DNA of 64,000 nt from Bacteroides sp. Its GTDB lineage: Bacteria; Bacteroidota; Bacteroidia; Bacteroidales; Muribaculaceae. The notes beneath the pieces are model-generated. The model searched no databases. It was given only the letters and a program-made list of their open reading frames with translations, and was not told the DNA's origin. Below, piece after piece: positions 35,518 through 44,308 of the stretch (positions are counted from its first letter, which is position 1; each line of letters starts with the position of its first letter). The stretch spans positions 1 through 64,000 of the forward strand of contig JAMPBC010000004.1 in NCBI GenBank assembly GCA_023666905.1, given 5' to 3'. A program made the position numbers and the translations under genes.

Positions 35518-38500
35518 TTATTTGGGAAGGTTGCCTATTTCAGGGTCAACTCCCCACTGCTGCTGGGCAAGACGGCGGTAGTTGTTGTAACGCCACTGTG
35601 CGTTGGCTTTGGCGGCAGCGAAAAGCTCGGCAGCCTCGGCGGGATATTGCTTGGCCACTGTTGCGTAGCGAACCTCGCCTTTGAGGAAGTTCTCAAATTC
35701 ATCCCAGTTGGGTTCCTTGCTGTCAAGGCTGAACGGATTCTTGCCTTCAGCTTCAAGAGCGGGGTTGTAACGCCACAGGTGCCAGTAGCCGCATGCTACC
35801 GCATTGGCTTCTTCCTGTTGCGATTTGCCCATGCCGGCCTTGATACCGTGGTTAATACAGGGTGAGTAAGCAATGATGATTGAAGGACCATCGTAGGCTT
35901 CAGCTTCGCGGATAGCTTTAAGGGTCTGAGCCTGGTCAGCGCCCATGGCAACCTGTGCCGCATATACGTAGCCGTAGGTTGTGGCAATCAAACCAAGGTC
36001 TTTCTTGCGGATTCGTTTACCCGAGGCGGCAAATTTGGCAATGGCGCCGAGCGGGGTTGCCTTTGAAGCCTGACCACCGGTGTTGGAGTAAACTTCGGTG
36101 TCAAGAACAATGATGTTGACATTTTTGCCGGAAGCGAGGACGTGGTCAAGACCACCGAAACCAATGTCATAGCTGGCACCGTCGCCACCTATAATCCACT
36201 GTGAACGTTTCACAATGTAGTGTTGCAACTCAAGGATGGTCTTGCAAATGTCGCATCCGCAAGCTTCGCACAGCGGGACGAGCTTATCGGCGATTTCTCG
36301 GGTAACGGCAGCATCTTCTTTATTGTCAAGCCACTGCTGAGCAATAGCTTTGATTTCATCAGAACAATCGGGGCAGCTGAGTGCCTGAGTCATTTTCTCT
36401 TCAAGACGCATGCGGAGTTTTTCGTTGGCAATGAACATGCCGAGTCCAAATTCGCAGAAGTCTTCGAAGAGTGAGTTGCCCCATGCCGGGCCGTGGCCCT
36501 GTGCATTGACGGTGTAAGGTGTCGATGGAACCGAACCGGAATAAATTGATGAGCAGCCGGTAGCGTTGGCTACCATTTCGTGGTCGCCATAGAGCTGGCT
36601 GATGAGTTTCACGTAAGGAGTTTCACCACAGCCCGAGCAAGCGCCGGAGAACTCAAACAAAGGAGTTGCAAACTGGCTGTTCTTAACGTTGGCCTTGACG
36701 TCGACGAGGTGCTGCTTTGAAGCTACATTCTCCACGCAGTAATCCCATTCGGCCTGTTTGTCAAGCTGTGTTTCGAGAGGCTTCATCACAAGAGCCTTCA
36801 CGCCCTTCTTGCCGGGGCACACATCGGCACAGTTTCCGCAGCCAAGGCAGTCGAGAACGTCAACAGATTGAATGAAGCGCATGCCGGTGAATGTGCGGCC
36901 AATTGCGGGCAGTGTTCCATCTTCGCCTACAGGAGCACATTCCATCTCTTTTTCATCAAGCACAAACGGACGGATGGCAGCGTGAGGACAAACGTAGGCG
37001 CACTTGTTACATTGGATACAGTTTTCAGCCAGCCATTCGGGAACGAAAGCAGCAACACCGCGTTTCTCATATGCGGCGGTGCCTTGAGCCCAAGTGCCGT
37101 CTTCAATGCCTTTGAATGCCGACACTTTTAGCAGGTCGCCATCCTGAGCGTTGATTGGACGGACAACCTGATTGATAAATTCGGGGTCGTTGTTTTCTTG
37201 GGCTGCATCTTCGGGTAGGTTGCTCCAAGCTTTGTCAACGGGGAGCTGCTTGTACTCGCCGCCGCGGTCAACGGCTGCATAGTTCTTGTCGACAATGTCC
37301 TGTCCCTTCTTGCCATAGCTCTTGACAATGAATTTCTTCATTTGTTCAACGGCAAGGTCAACGGGGATAACCTCGGTGATGCGGAAGAAGGCGCTCTGAA
37401 GAATGGTGTTGGTGCGGTTGCCAAGACCAATTTCCTGTGCAATCTTGGTGGCGTTGATGTAGTAAACGGTGATGTTGTGGTCGGCGAAATATTTCTTTAC
37501 CTTGTTGGGAAGATTCTTTGCCAGTTCTTCGCCTTCCCAAATGGTGTTGAGAAGGAATGTGCCGTTGTCGCGCAGGCCGCGGGTCACATCATACATGTGA
37601 AGGTAAGCCTGAACGTGGCATGCAACGAAGTTGGGGGTGGTCACCAGATAAGTCGAGCGAATGGGCTCGTCGCCAAAGCGGAGGTGTGAACAAGTGAAAC
37701 CACCTGACTTTTTGGAGTCGTAGGCAAAGTAAGCCTGACAATATTTGTGAGTGTTTTCACCGATAATCTTAACGGAGTTCTTGTTTGCACCCACTGTGCC
37801 GTCGGCACCGAGGCCGTAGAATTTAGCTTCGTAAGTGGTGTCACCGCTGAGTGCGATTTCTTCAACCGGGGGAAGTGAAGTGAAGGTTACATCGTCGATT
37901 ATGCCAACGGTGAAACCGGTCTTTGGTTCGGGAAGTGCAAGATTTTCAAACACTGAGATAATCTGTGCGGGAGTGGTGTCCTTCGAAGCCAAACCATAGC
38001 GTCCGGAAACAATTTCGGGAGCGCCGGGCTGTCCGTAGAAGCACTGGGCTACATCAAGGTAAAGCGGCTCGCCGTTTGCACCGGGTTCCTTGGTGCGGTC
38101 AAGCACGGCAATGCGCTTGGCTGTTTTGGGAACGGCAGCAAGGAAGTGACGGGCTGAGAAGGGACGATAAAGATGCACGGAAACCATACCCACTTTTTCG
38201 CCTTTTGAGCGCATAAAGTCAATTGCTTCCTGAGCGGCCTGGGTAACAGAGCCCATTGCAATGATCACGCGGTCGGCCTCGGGGTCACCGTAGTAGTTGA
38301 ACAGGTGATATTCGCGGCCGGTAATTTTGCTGATTTCAGCCATGTACTGTTCCACAATATCAGGAACAGCTTCGTAGTAAGGATTGCAAGCTTCACGGTG
38401 CTGGAAGAAAACGTCGCTGTTTTCGGCCATGCCGCGAGCCACGGGTGTGTCGGGATTCAATGCGCGTGCGCGGAATTCGGCAAGAGCCTGGCGGTCAAGC

Positions 38501-39087
38501 AGCGGAGCCAAATCATCCTGATCAACCACTTCTATTTTCTGAATCTCATGTGAGGTGCGGAAACCGTCGAAGAAGTTGAGGAAGGGAACACGTGATTTGA
38601 TGGTTGACAAGTGGGCGACACCGGCAAGGTCCATTACTTCCTGAACGGATCCTTCGGCCAACATGGCAAAACCGGTTTGGCGACATGCCATCACGTCCTG
38701 ATGATCACCGAAAATGCTAAGGGCATGTGAAGCAAGCGTACGGGCCGATACGTGGAACACGCAAGGGAGCAACTCGCCTGCAATTTTGTACATATTGGGA
38801 ATCATCAGCAGAAGACCCTGCGAAGCGGTGTAAGTGGTGGTAAGGGCACCGGCCTGAAGTGAGCCGTGTACTGCACCTGCGGCACCGCCTTCTGATTGCA
38901 TTTCCTGAACGAGAACGGTTTCGCCGAAAATGTTTTTGCGTCCCGCAGCAGCCCAATCGTCAACGTACTCAGCCATTGTTGATGAAGGCGTGATGGGGTA
39001 AATGGCGGCTACCTCAGAGAACATATATGAAATATGCGCTGCTGCCTGGTTACCGTCACAAGTCAAGAATTTTTTTTCTTTACTCAT
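35518..39087 (-). CDS. nifJ: Pyruvate:ferredoxin (flavodoxin) oxidoreductase
   Basis: A 1189-residue single-chain PFOR that converts pyruvate and CoA to acetyl-CoA and CO2, reducing ferredoxin; it is central to anaerobic energy metabolism. Domains in order: the pyrimidine-binding/gamma domain (YMFSEVAAIYPITPSSTMAEYVDDWA, about 18-45), the CoA-binding domain, a 2x[4Fe-4S] ferredoxin domain with CIQCNKCAYVCPH (about 690) and CLGCGNCADVCPG (about 748), and the TPP-binding domain with GCSSIYSGS and GDGASYDIGFGGLDH. CGETPY and further cysteines ligate the third cluster. Length matches the family. Codon bias suggests high expression. It is monocistronic, with its own promoter and a strong hairpin behind it. 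Confidence 0.98.
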   Translation of the reverse strand: MSKEKKFLTCDGNQAAAHISYMFSEVAAIYPITPSSTMAEYVDDWAAAGRKNIFGETVLVQEMQSEGGAAGAVHGSLQAGALTTTYTASQGLLLMIPNMYKIAGELLPCVFHVSARTLASHALSIFGDHQDVMACRQTGFAMLAEGSVQEVMDLAGVAHLSTIKSRVPFLNFFDGFRTSHEIQKIEVVDQDDLAPLLDRQALAEFRARALNPDTPVARGMAENSDVFFQHREACNPYYEAVPDIVEQYMAEISKITGREYHLFNYYGDPEADRVIIAMGSVTQAAQEAIDFMRSKGEKVGMVSVHLYRPFSARHFLAAVPKTAKRIAVLDRTKEPGANGEPLYLDVAQCFYGQPGAPEIVSGRYGLASKDTTPAQIISVFENLALPEPKTGFTVGIIDDVTFTSLPPVEEIALSGDTTYEAKFYGLGADGTVGANKNSVKIIGENTHKYCQAYFAYDSKKSGGFTCSHLRFGDEPIRSTYLVTTPNFVACHVQAYLHMYDVTRGLRDNGTFLLNTIWEGEELAKNLPNKVKKYFADHNITVYYINATKIAQEIGLGNRTNTILQSAFFRITEVIPVDLAVEQMKKFIVKSYGKKGQDIVDKNYAAVDRGGEYKQLPVDKAWSNLPEDAAQENNDPEFINQVVRPINAQDGDLLKVSAFKGIEDGTWAQGTAAYEKRGVAAFVPEWLAENCIQCNKCAYVCPHAAIRPFVLDEKEMECAPVGEDGTLPAIGRTFTGMRFIQSVDVLDCLGCGNCADVCPGKKGVKALVMKPLETQLDKQAEWDYCVENVASKQHLVDVKANVKNSQFATPLFEFSGACSGCGETPYVKLISQLYGDHEMVANATGCSSIYSGSVPSTPYTVNAQGHGPAWGNSLFEDFCEFGLGMFIANEKLRMRLEEKMTQALSCPDCSDEIKAIAQQWLDNKEDAAVTREIADKLVPLCEACGCDICKTILELQHYIVKRSQWIIGGDGASYDIGFGGLDHVLASGKNVNIIVLDTEVYSNTGGQASKATPLGAIAKFAASGKRIRKKDLGLIATTYGYVYAAQVAMGADQAQTLKAIREAEAYDGPSIIIAYSPCINHGIKAGMGKSQQEEANAVACGYWHLWRYNPALEAEGKNPFSLDSKEPNWDEFENFLKGEVRYATVAKQYPAEAAELFAAAKANAQWRYNNYRRLAQQQWGVDPEIGNLPK

Positions 39088-39186
39088 AAGTTTGGAAATC
39101 TATTGTTTGGAAATGATATTCAATTGAATCCGGTTATTATGCCCGGCCAAGGGGAGGTCGGGCGGATGTTCCTGTATATTACGGTG

Positions 39187-39218
39187 CGAAGTTACAAAAT
39201 TCCTGATAAAAAATCAAA
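39187..39218 (-). promoter_or_regulatory. Promoter for nifJ
   Basis: On the minus strand TTTG (plus 39215-39218), a 20-nt spacer, then TAACTTCG (plus 39187-39194), one mismatch from TAnnTTTG. The leader is about 95 nt. Confidence 0.65.
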
Positions 39219-39293
39219 AGAACTTTGCGGAGTTCAGCTTGATTTAAATCGTTTTTAACACAAGCGCAGGCTCTGTTGCGGTGCATAATAAAA

Positions 39294-39317
39294 AACTCCT
39301 GCACAACTGCAGGAGTT
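39294..39317 (-). terminator. Rho-independent terminator after the aspartyl protease-like gene
   Basis: AACTCCTGCA (39294-39303) pairs with TGCAGGAGTT (39308-39317) around a CAAC loop. On the minus strand it is followed by TTTTTTATTATG, so it ends transcripts from the gene at 39371-40327. Confidence 0.9.
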
Positions 39318-39370
39318 GGTGAAATGTTTTCAATGCCTTGGCGAGTCGGCGTTATCTTACACAGGTATTA

Positions 39371-40327
39371 TCAGTAAGATGTGGGGCGGAAATATATACC
39401 GGCATTTTCAAGGTCCAACAGAATGTCCTGTTGGAACACATTGAGGGGATTGATTTGATAATCATCCTCGGGATTGTCGTAATAGTGAACGGGTTTTGTG
39501 CCTGAACGTACGCCGAAGTCAATCCAGGCTTCCTCATCAACCCATGCATCGTACTTGTTTACAAGACTTTTAACCGAATCGTGGTGTAGGTTGCCTTTTG
39601 CTCTGTTTCGTTGCGAATATGGTTTTTTGACGGCGGCACGTTGCAGCCCGGTGTCAATCAGATATATGTTGGGATTTTGGTTCACGTTGACGGTGATGTA
39701 CGAACGGATTGGCGACCACAGATAGTCCCAAAAATGCAAGTTGCGGGTAATGTCGATTACTTTCTGGTAGCCTTGCGGCATGGTTGAGCCAAGCATTGCT
39801 GCCTGCAGATTGTAGATACATTCAATTTTGAATTTTCGCAGAAAGTCAAGACCAAGGGTTGAGATTCCCGATTCAACCTTTTGAAAATCCACATTGTGAA
39901 GCAACGCGGCCGGTGAGCCGCTGTAAACAAGGCTGCTTTTCCCGGTGGAGTCGGCATTGATAACATAGCCTCCAACCGGAAGGGTCACCGTGTAGCGCCG
40001 AGCGGTGATTTCGGTGCGTCCGTAACCATCGCGTCCGCCAATGGGCCCGAATTTTTCTTTTACTTCGTATCCTGCTTGGCGAAGCTTTTCGGCATCAGCA
40101 TCGGTAAGGGTTGAAATGTCGGCTCCGGTGTCGAATTTTAGCTTGAGTCCCGGCATGACCTCCAAGCAATAGGGAATGCCGGACAGAGGCATGAGCGGAG
40201 TTTCATCACTGAGCTGCTCAACGCTGAAGCCATGTTGTGTGCCACGCGACACTGCGATGCATCCAAGCACAAGCACCAGAAGAGCTACACCCACTGTGAT
40301 TCCGAATATGGTGATGAATTTTTTCAT
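39371..40327 (-). CDS. Retropepsin-like aspartyl protease-fold membrane protein
   Basis: A 318-residue protein with an N-terminal membrane anchor (about residues 3-25, MKKFITIFGITVGVALLV). The phrase LKLKFDTGADISTLT (about 64-78) is the active-site D-T/S-G motif of retropepsin-like aspartic proteases. The strand GISTLGLDFLRKF further on is the usual downstream hallmark of bacterial single-domain members. It would act as a dimer in the periplasm or at the membrane. The second half (about 200-318) is not recognised. It may instead be an inactive or regulatory member; the substrate is unknown. Start 40327 gives the anchor; the longer ORF lies partly upstream of the -7 box. Confidence 0.8.
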   Translation of the reverse strand: MKKFITIFGITVGVALLVLVLGCIAVSRGTQHGFSVEQLSDETPLMPLSGIPYCLEVMPGLKLKFDTGADISTLTDADAEKLRQAGYEVKEKFGPIGGRDGYGRTEITARRYTVTLPVGGYVINADSTGKSSLVYSGSPAALLHNVDFQKVESGISTLGLDFLRKFKIECIYNLQAAMLGSTMPQGYQKVIDITRNLHFWDYLWSPIRSYITVNVNQNPNIYLIDTGLQRAAVKKPYSQRNRAKGNLHHDSVKSLVNKYDAWVDEEAWIDFGVRSGTKPVHYYDNPEDDYQINPLNVFQQDILLDLENAGIYFRPTSY

Positions 40328-40354
40328 TTCTGCAATTTTGCCATTTGATGTAGA

Positions 40355-40362
40355 CAAATATA
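40355..40362 (-). promoter_or_regulatory. -7 box (TATATTTG) for the aspartyl protease-like gene
   Basis: A perfect TAnnTTTG on the minus strand, 28 bp from the ATG at 40327. It excludes most of the longer ORF extension to 40408. Confidence 0.6.
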
Positions 40363-40526
40363 ATACACTATTGAATCCAATCAGTAAGCTTTCACTTATT
40401 TGGCACACTGAATTAACGTGTTTGTAATATGTTGCTTGCTGGTAAACAGTTTGTAACTATTCCGTCACTTAGGTTCATACTGAACACCTTTGCTAATGGA
40501 GGCGTTTAATTTCAAAAACCAGTGAT

Positions 40527-41288
40527 ATGACAGATGTAGTTGTGAGTGCCGTTGCTCTTGGAACCGCTTCTCTGGCCGGCTCTGCCGTGGGGTTTGTGTT
40601 CAGAAATATTCCCCATAAGCTCAATGATATATTTCTCGGATTCTGTGCCGGAATGATGTTGGGTGCCTCGCTTGTGTGCCTTATTCTGGAAGGACTTGAC
40701 GTTGCCGGTTCCGGCGGCTGGTGGCAGGTGGCTTTGGGAGTGATTGCCGGCGTTGCAATTATCAGCGGTATTGATGGAATTACTCCGCACCTGCACAATC
40801 TTTCCGGCTTGGGAGAGATGGAGGAGCACCCTCACATTCCAAAATCGGTGGGCAGTGTCCTGCTGTTTGTTACGGCAATTGCCATTCACAAATTTCCTGA
40901 AGGCATGGCAACCGGCATTACTTTCGACGGGCACAACGTGGAAAATGCCTGGGCCGTTACCATTTCCATAGCGCTCCAGAATGTGCCCGAAGGTTTAGTG
41001 GTTGTAACTCCGCTTTTGCTTATTGGCGTGAAGAAAGTTCGCACCATATTTGTGGCCATAGGCATTGCGTTTATAGAAATTACAGGTGTGTTCACCGGCT
41101 ATTTTTTGGGAGGAATATCCGCGGCTTTCCTTCCGGCATTGCTTGGATTGGCCGGTGGCGCAATGCTTTACGTGCTGTCCGATGAAATGATACCGGAAAC
41201 TCACGCCCATGGATTTCAAAAGCAGTCAACCTACGCATTGGTTGCAGGCGTAATGGTACTTCTCATAATCACCCGGCTCACCGAATGA
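40527..41288 (+). CDS. ZIP-family divalent metal transporter
   Basis: A 253-residue inner-membrane protein with about eight helices. HKFPEGMATGITF (about residues 130-142) and IALQNVPEGLVVVTPL (about 152-167) are the paired metal-site helices of the ZIP family (H-x-x-P-E-G and N-x-P-E-G). The loop between helices 3 and 4 carries histidines (PHLHNL and MEEHPHIP). This is the ZupT/GufA-like group, which imports zinc and sometimes iron or manganese. It is monocistronic and is followed by a strong terminator. Confidence 0.94.
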   Translation: MTDVVVSAVALGTASLAGSAVGFVFRNIPHKLNDIFLGFCAGMMLGASLVCLILEGLDVAGSGGWWQVALGVIAGVAIISGIDGITPHLHNLSGLGEMEEHPHIPKSVGSVLLFVTAIAIHKFPEGMATGITFDGHNVENAWAVTISIALQNVPEGLVVVTPLLLIGVKKVRTIFVAIGIAFIEITGVFTGYFLGGISAAFLPALLGLAGGAMLYVLSDEMIPETHAHGFQKQSTYALVAGVMVLLIITRLTE

Positions 41289-41289
41289 A

Positions 41290-41324
41290 AAAAACGCTCT
41301 GCCATTTTAAGGCAGAGCGTTTTT
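41290..41324. terminator. Bidirectional terminator with a 14-bp perfect stem
   Basis: AAAAACGCTCTGCC (41290-41303) and GGCAGAGCGTTTTT (41311-41324) are exact inverted repeats around ATTTTAA. It lies between the converging ZIP and lipoprotein genes and can serve both. Confidence 0.93.
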
Positions 41325-41343
41325 CAAAGGTTTCAAGTTGGTT

Positions 41344-41958
41344 TTACTTGGCCATTGGAGCTTGTGATGTGTACACGTAATCCTTTTTGCCAACTTCAAA
41401 TTTAAGCACTGTGTCCTTGTCTTTAAGGTCAACATCGTCAAGTCGGTTCATGGAGGTGTAACGTGCCACGAGCTGACGGCGGAGAGCAGCCTGTACCATA
41501 GCAGCCATTTGGGGTTTGAGCGTTTCGGGATTGGACTCTGTCGAGCCGGAAAGAACATTGCCTGAGATTACAAGCGCGCTTGGATCAACGTCAACAGTCA
41601 TTTTGTCAATGTCAAGCGAAAGCATAATCTCATCATCGTCCACGGCTGTCCATTGTCCGGTGACGGTGGAGCGGGCCGATGCTGCCATTTCAAAGGGCTG
41701 AACCACGGCGTCGCTGCCGGTCATTGCTCCGGTGCATGAAATCATGCCGGTGAAAACAACTGTGCCTCCGGCTTTGTCCGAATCACGTTCAAAAGTAACA
41801 CTTTCAACAATTGTGGCTTGGGAACCGGCATCGTTCACAAGCATTTGAGGCGTCGAACTCCATGTGCCGGCAACTTTCGAAGCAAGGCGATCGGCCTCAT
41901 TGCAGCCGGAGAACGTGAGGGTGGCCAAGGCTAAAAAGCCTAAAAATAATTTTTTCAT
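41344..41958 (-). CDS. Lipoprotein of unknown function, lipocalin-like layout
   Basis: A 204-residue precursor with a type II signal peptide, lipobox TFSGC with Cys19. The mature part begins with a helix and the GTW phrase (KVAGTWSS), then a series of strands including TGQWTAVDDDEIMLSLD. This is a lipocalin-like layout similar in spirit to DUF4923 proteins, but I do not recognise a family. The residues after the cysteine (NEADR) are less acidic than the SDDDD export signal. It is 57 bp downstream of the 63-residue gene and probably the last gene of the ileS operon, ending at the terminator at 41290-41324. Confidence 0.8.
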   Translation of the reverse strand: MKKLFLGFLALATLTFSGCNEADRLASKVAGTWSSTPQMLVNDAGSQATIVESVTFERDSDKAGGTVVFTGMISCTGAMTGSDAVVQPFEMAASARSTVTGQWTAVDDDEIMLSLDIDKMTVDVDPSALVISGNVLSGSTESNPETLKPQMAAMVQAALRRQLVARYTSMNRLDDVDLKDKDTVLKFEVGKKDYVYTSQAPMAK

Positions 41959-42015
41959 ATCAGGGGCTATTAAATATTAACATCTTAATTATACTTTAAC
42001 AACGTCCGGCGCATG

Positions 42016-42207
42016 CTAAAGTTCAGCCACTTTCAATGAGCCGTCGGTAAGTTCAACCTTGATGTGGCCGTTAAAAAAAATGGTGGAGTGAATCTCGTTG
42101 GTGAGGGGATATATACGCACGGTAACACCGTCCGCGTCAAGTTCAATGACCGACATTCGGTACGTTTCGCCGTTGAATGTAATGCGGTGAGCGGCAATGC
42201 GTGTCAT
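42016..42207 (-). CDS. Small 63-residue protein of unknown function
   Basis: A short protein predicted to be mostly beta-strands, with no membrane segment or signal peptide (begins MTRIAAHRITFNGETYRMSV). It is supported by operon context: its ATG overlaps the DUF4296 gene's stop by 4 bp (ATGA at 42204-42207), and its strand and frame fit the ileS-lspA operon. It contains no cysteines and no motif that I recognise. Confidence 0.65.
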   Translation of the reverse strand: MTRIAAHRITFNGETYRMSVIELDADGVTVRIYPLTNEIHSTIFFNGHIKVELTDGSLKVAEL

Positions 42208-43163
42208 GGGCGAGTGGTTTCCGTCTCCTTTTTCTCAACCACGCGCAGCGGCTGCCCGTTAAGTGTTTTAAGCGGCTCGGCCATTTTTTGCGAACCGGGT
42301 GGAGTTGTTGCCGGCGGTGTTTGTGGCGACGGAAGCTTGGGCGAAGTGGCCAGACGGGTGCGGTTGGAGAATTTTTTCACCGTGTTGCGCAGGTCACGGT
42401 AGTGACCTCCCCACCGGGTGCGGTAAAGCGACACCGAGTCAACGAATACCACTTCCCCCGGTCGTGCCTGATAAGAAATGAGGCCATAGACGTTTTGGGC
42501 GCTCCGAGCCGAGTCAAGGGCAAATTGCAACTGGTGCCACCCGTCGCCGGGCATTGTCGAGGTTGCATATTCCCGTTGACCGTCGGAATACTCGGCCGTT
42601 ATGGTAAATGTCAGCGGTTGGTGATTGTCAGTTGATTTTCCTCGCAGTGTGTACACATCGCCGCGTTCCCAGTTGCGGTCGGTGGTCAAGGCAAATGTGA
42701 GATGGTCATTAGGCATTGTTGAGGCGAAGCGGCGCCAGCGAATACCGGGCCACACATCCACGGAGTCTCCCTGCAAGTTTACATCTATCTCAACTGCGCC
42801 ATCGGCCGACGCCCCTGCAATTTCCTGCGCTTTTTCAAGTCGTTCTTCCAGAATTTCCACCGTGCGGTCGTAGACCTCCATGTATTTCTCAATGTTGTAG
42901 CCATACCAGCTGAACGATGAGTCTACTTCCTCTCTGGTAACTCCATGTTTTGCATATATGGCTTGGAGAAATGCTTGCCGGGCCGAATCGGTAGGGAACG
43001 AGCGCGACGATGATTCCACCACGCTTTCACCGGTGTGAATGTCGGCAAGCAGCCGGGCCATATCCTCTTTGGACAGAACCCCGCTCGGACGTCCGGAACA
43101 AGCCGCCAACATTACAGGAAGTGTCAGCGCAAGAAACGTTTTGAGTATCTTACTCCTCTTCAT
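42204..43163 (-). CDS. DUF4296 domain lipoprotein
   Basis: A 319-residue precursor. The signal peptide ends with the lipobox LAAC at Cys22. Residues about 28-115 match DUF4296: GVLSKEDMARLLADIHTGESVVES, a helical block, HGVTREEVDSSFSWYGYNIEKYMEVYDRTVEILEERL. DUF4296 lies next to lspA in many Bacteroidales, and here the two genes overlap by 14 bp. A beta-rich domain follows (about 130-260, resembling a carbohydrate-binding or jelly-roll sheet), then a Pro/Thr-rich tail (about 270-319). Function is unknown. Being a lipoprotein beside the lipoprotein signal peptidase gene may be incidental. Confidence 0.88.
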   Translation of the reverse strand: MKRSKILKTFLALTLPVMLAACSGRPSGVLSKEDMARLLADIHTGESVVESSSRSFPTDSARQAFLQAIYAKHGVTREEVDSSFSWYGYNIEKYMEVYDRTVEILEERLEKAQEIAGASADGAVEIDVNLQGDSVDVWPGIRWRRFASTMPNDHLTFALTTDRNWERGDVYTLRGKSTDNHQPLTFTITAEYSDGQREYATSTMPGDGWHQLQFALDSARSAQNVYGLISYQARPGEVVFVDSVSLYRTRWGGHYRDLRNTVKKFSNRTRLATSPKLPSPQTPPATTPPGSQKMAEPLKTLNGQPLRVVEKKETETTRP

Positions 43164-43836
43164 CCGATTGTGAGTTGGACTTTTCTGTAAGCGACGGAAT
43201 GGTCAGTTGCTTGGGGTAGAATATGAGGGCGGCAATCATGCCACAAGAAATTGCAGCATCGGCAAGGTTGAAAATCGGTTGGAAGAACAGAAATTGCTGT
43301 CCGCCAATCCCCGGCATCCATCCCGGCCAAGTGATGGTGAACAAGGGGAAATAAAGCATGTCCACAACCCGGCCATGAAACAATGTGCCATATCCCCCTT
43401 CTGCAGGGAACAGCGTGGCAATGGCCGGTGGCATGGGGTTGTTGAAAATCACACCGTAGAACACACAATCAATGATGTTGCCTATGGCTCCGGCAATAAT
43501 CAGCGACAGACACACAAGGAATCCGGTTTTCACCGTGGGCATTTTTCTTATGCGCCACAAGGCCCATATAAGCACTGCCGCAAGAATCAGCCGGAACAGG
43601 GTTAGGAAAATTTTCGGCCCGAATTCCATTCCGAAGGCCATGCCATTGTTTTCTATGAAGTGAAGGTGGAACCACGATGTGATTTCCAAATCCTCGTTTA
43701 AATAGAAGTTGGTCTTGACCCAGATTTTGAGAATCTGGTCAAGAATAATCACAGCAAGAATTATTACGGTGGCAAGAATCCCTCGCTTGGGCATTATGTG
43801 TGGGGCAACTGTGTTTGTAGCGTTTTGTTGGTTCAT
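43150..43836 (-). CDS. lspA: Lipoprotein signal peptidase (signal peptidase II)
   Basis: A 228-residue inner-membrane aspartyl protease that removes signal peptides from prolipoproteins. Four hydrophobic helices are visible. The catalytic Asp motifs are GNIIDCVFYGVIFN (about residues 122-135) and FNLADAAISCG (about 190-200). ENNGMAFGM (about 60-68) is the conserved periplasmic segment. It is longer than Escherichia coli LspA (164) because of a loop of about 40 residues between the catalytic motifs, typical of Bacteroidota. It is downstream of the dksA-like gene by 39 bp. Confidence 0.97.
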   Translation of the reverse strand: MNQQNATNTVAPHIMPKRGILATVIILAVIILDQILKIWVKTNFYLNEDLEITSWFHLHFIENNGMAFGMEFGPKIFLTLFRLILAAVLIWALWRIRKMPTVKTGFLVCLSLIIAGAIGNIIDCVFYGVIFNNPMPPAIATLFPAEGGYGTLFHGRVVDMLYFPLFTITWPGWMPGIGGQQFLFFQPIFNLADAAISCGMIAALIFYPKQLTIPSLTEKSNSQSDEEE

Positions 43837-43875
43837 TGGTTAAAGTTTATGCAGAGGGGGGGCAACTACTCAGTG

Positions 43876-44256
43876 TCAGTGCCCTTTCTGCTGTTTGGCC
43901 TCAATGGCAAGGGTGGCATGGGGTACGGCTCGCAGTCTTTCTTTGGGAATAAGTTTCCCGGTAACGCGGCAAATACCGTAAGTTTTGTTTTCAATGCGCA
44001 CCAATGCGGCTTTGAGGTGATTGATGAACTTCAGCTGGCGTTCGGCCATGCGTCCGGCTTCCTCTTTTCCAAGTGTCAACGCACCCTCTTCAAGAACTTT
44101 GAATGTGGGCGATGTGTCGGCCGTGTCATTGCCTTCGGTGTTGGTGACGTAGGCGCGATACAGGTCGTAGTCGCGCTGTGCTTTACCAAGCTTGTCAAGA
44201 ATTATTTCCTTGAATTCCAGAAGCTCTTCGTCAGTATATCGGTTTTTTTCGCTCAT
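43876..44256 (-). CDS. TraR/DksA-family regulator with an incomplete zinc finger
   Basis: A 126-residue protein of the DksA/TraR family. The helical coiled-coil part (about 5-85) is EELLEFKEIILDKLGKAQ... and a long amphipathic helix. The C-terminal TGICRVTGKLIPKERLRAVPHA-like segment (YGICRVTGKLIPKERLRAVP, about 96-115) corresponds to the zinc finger, but only one of the four zinc cysteines is present. Family members bind the secondary channel of RNA polymerase and tune stringent-response transcription. Zinc-free relatives are known in some lineages. It lies between ileS and lspA on the same strand, an order seen often in Bacteroidota. Confidence 0.9.
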   Translation of the reverse strand: MSEKNRYTDEELLEFKEIILDKLGKAQRDYDLYRAYVTNTEGNDTADTSPTFKVLEEGALTLGKEEAGRMAERQLKFINHLKAALVRIENKTYGICRVTGKLIPKERLRAVPHATLAIEAKQQKGH

Positions 44257-44308
44257 GATGTGGATGAATTGTTAGTGAGTTACCTCCCGCATTAGCGGGA
44301 ATGCTTTT

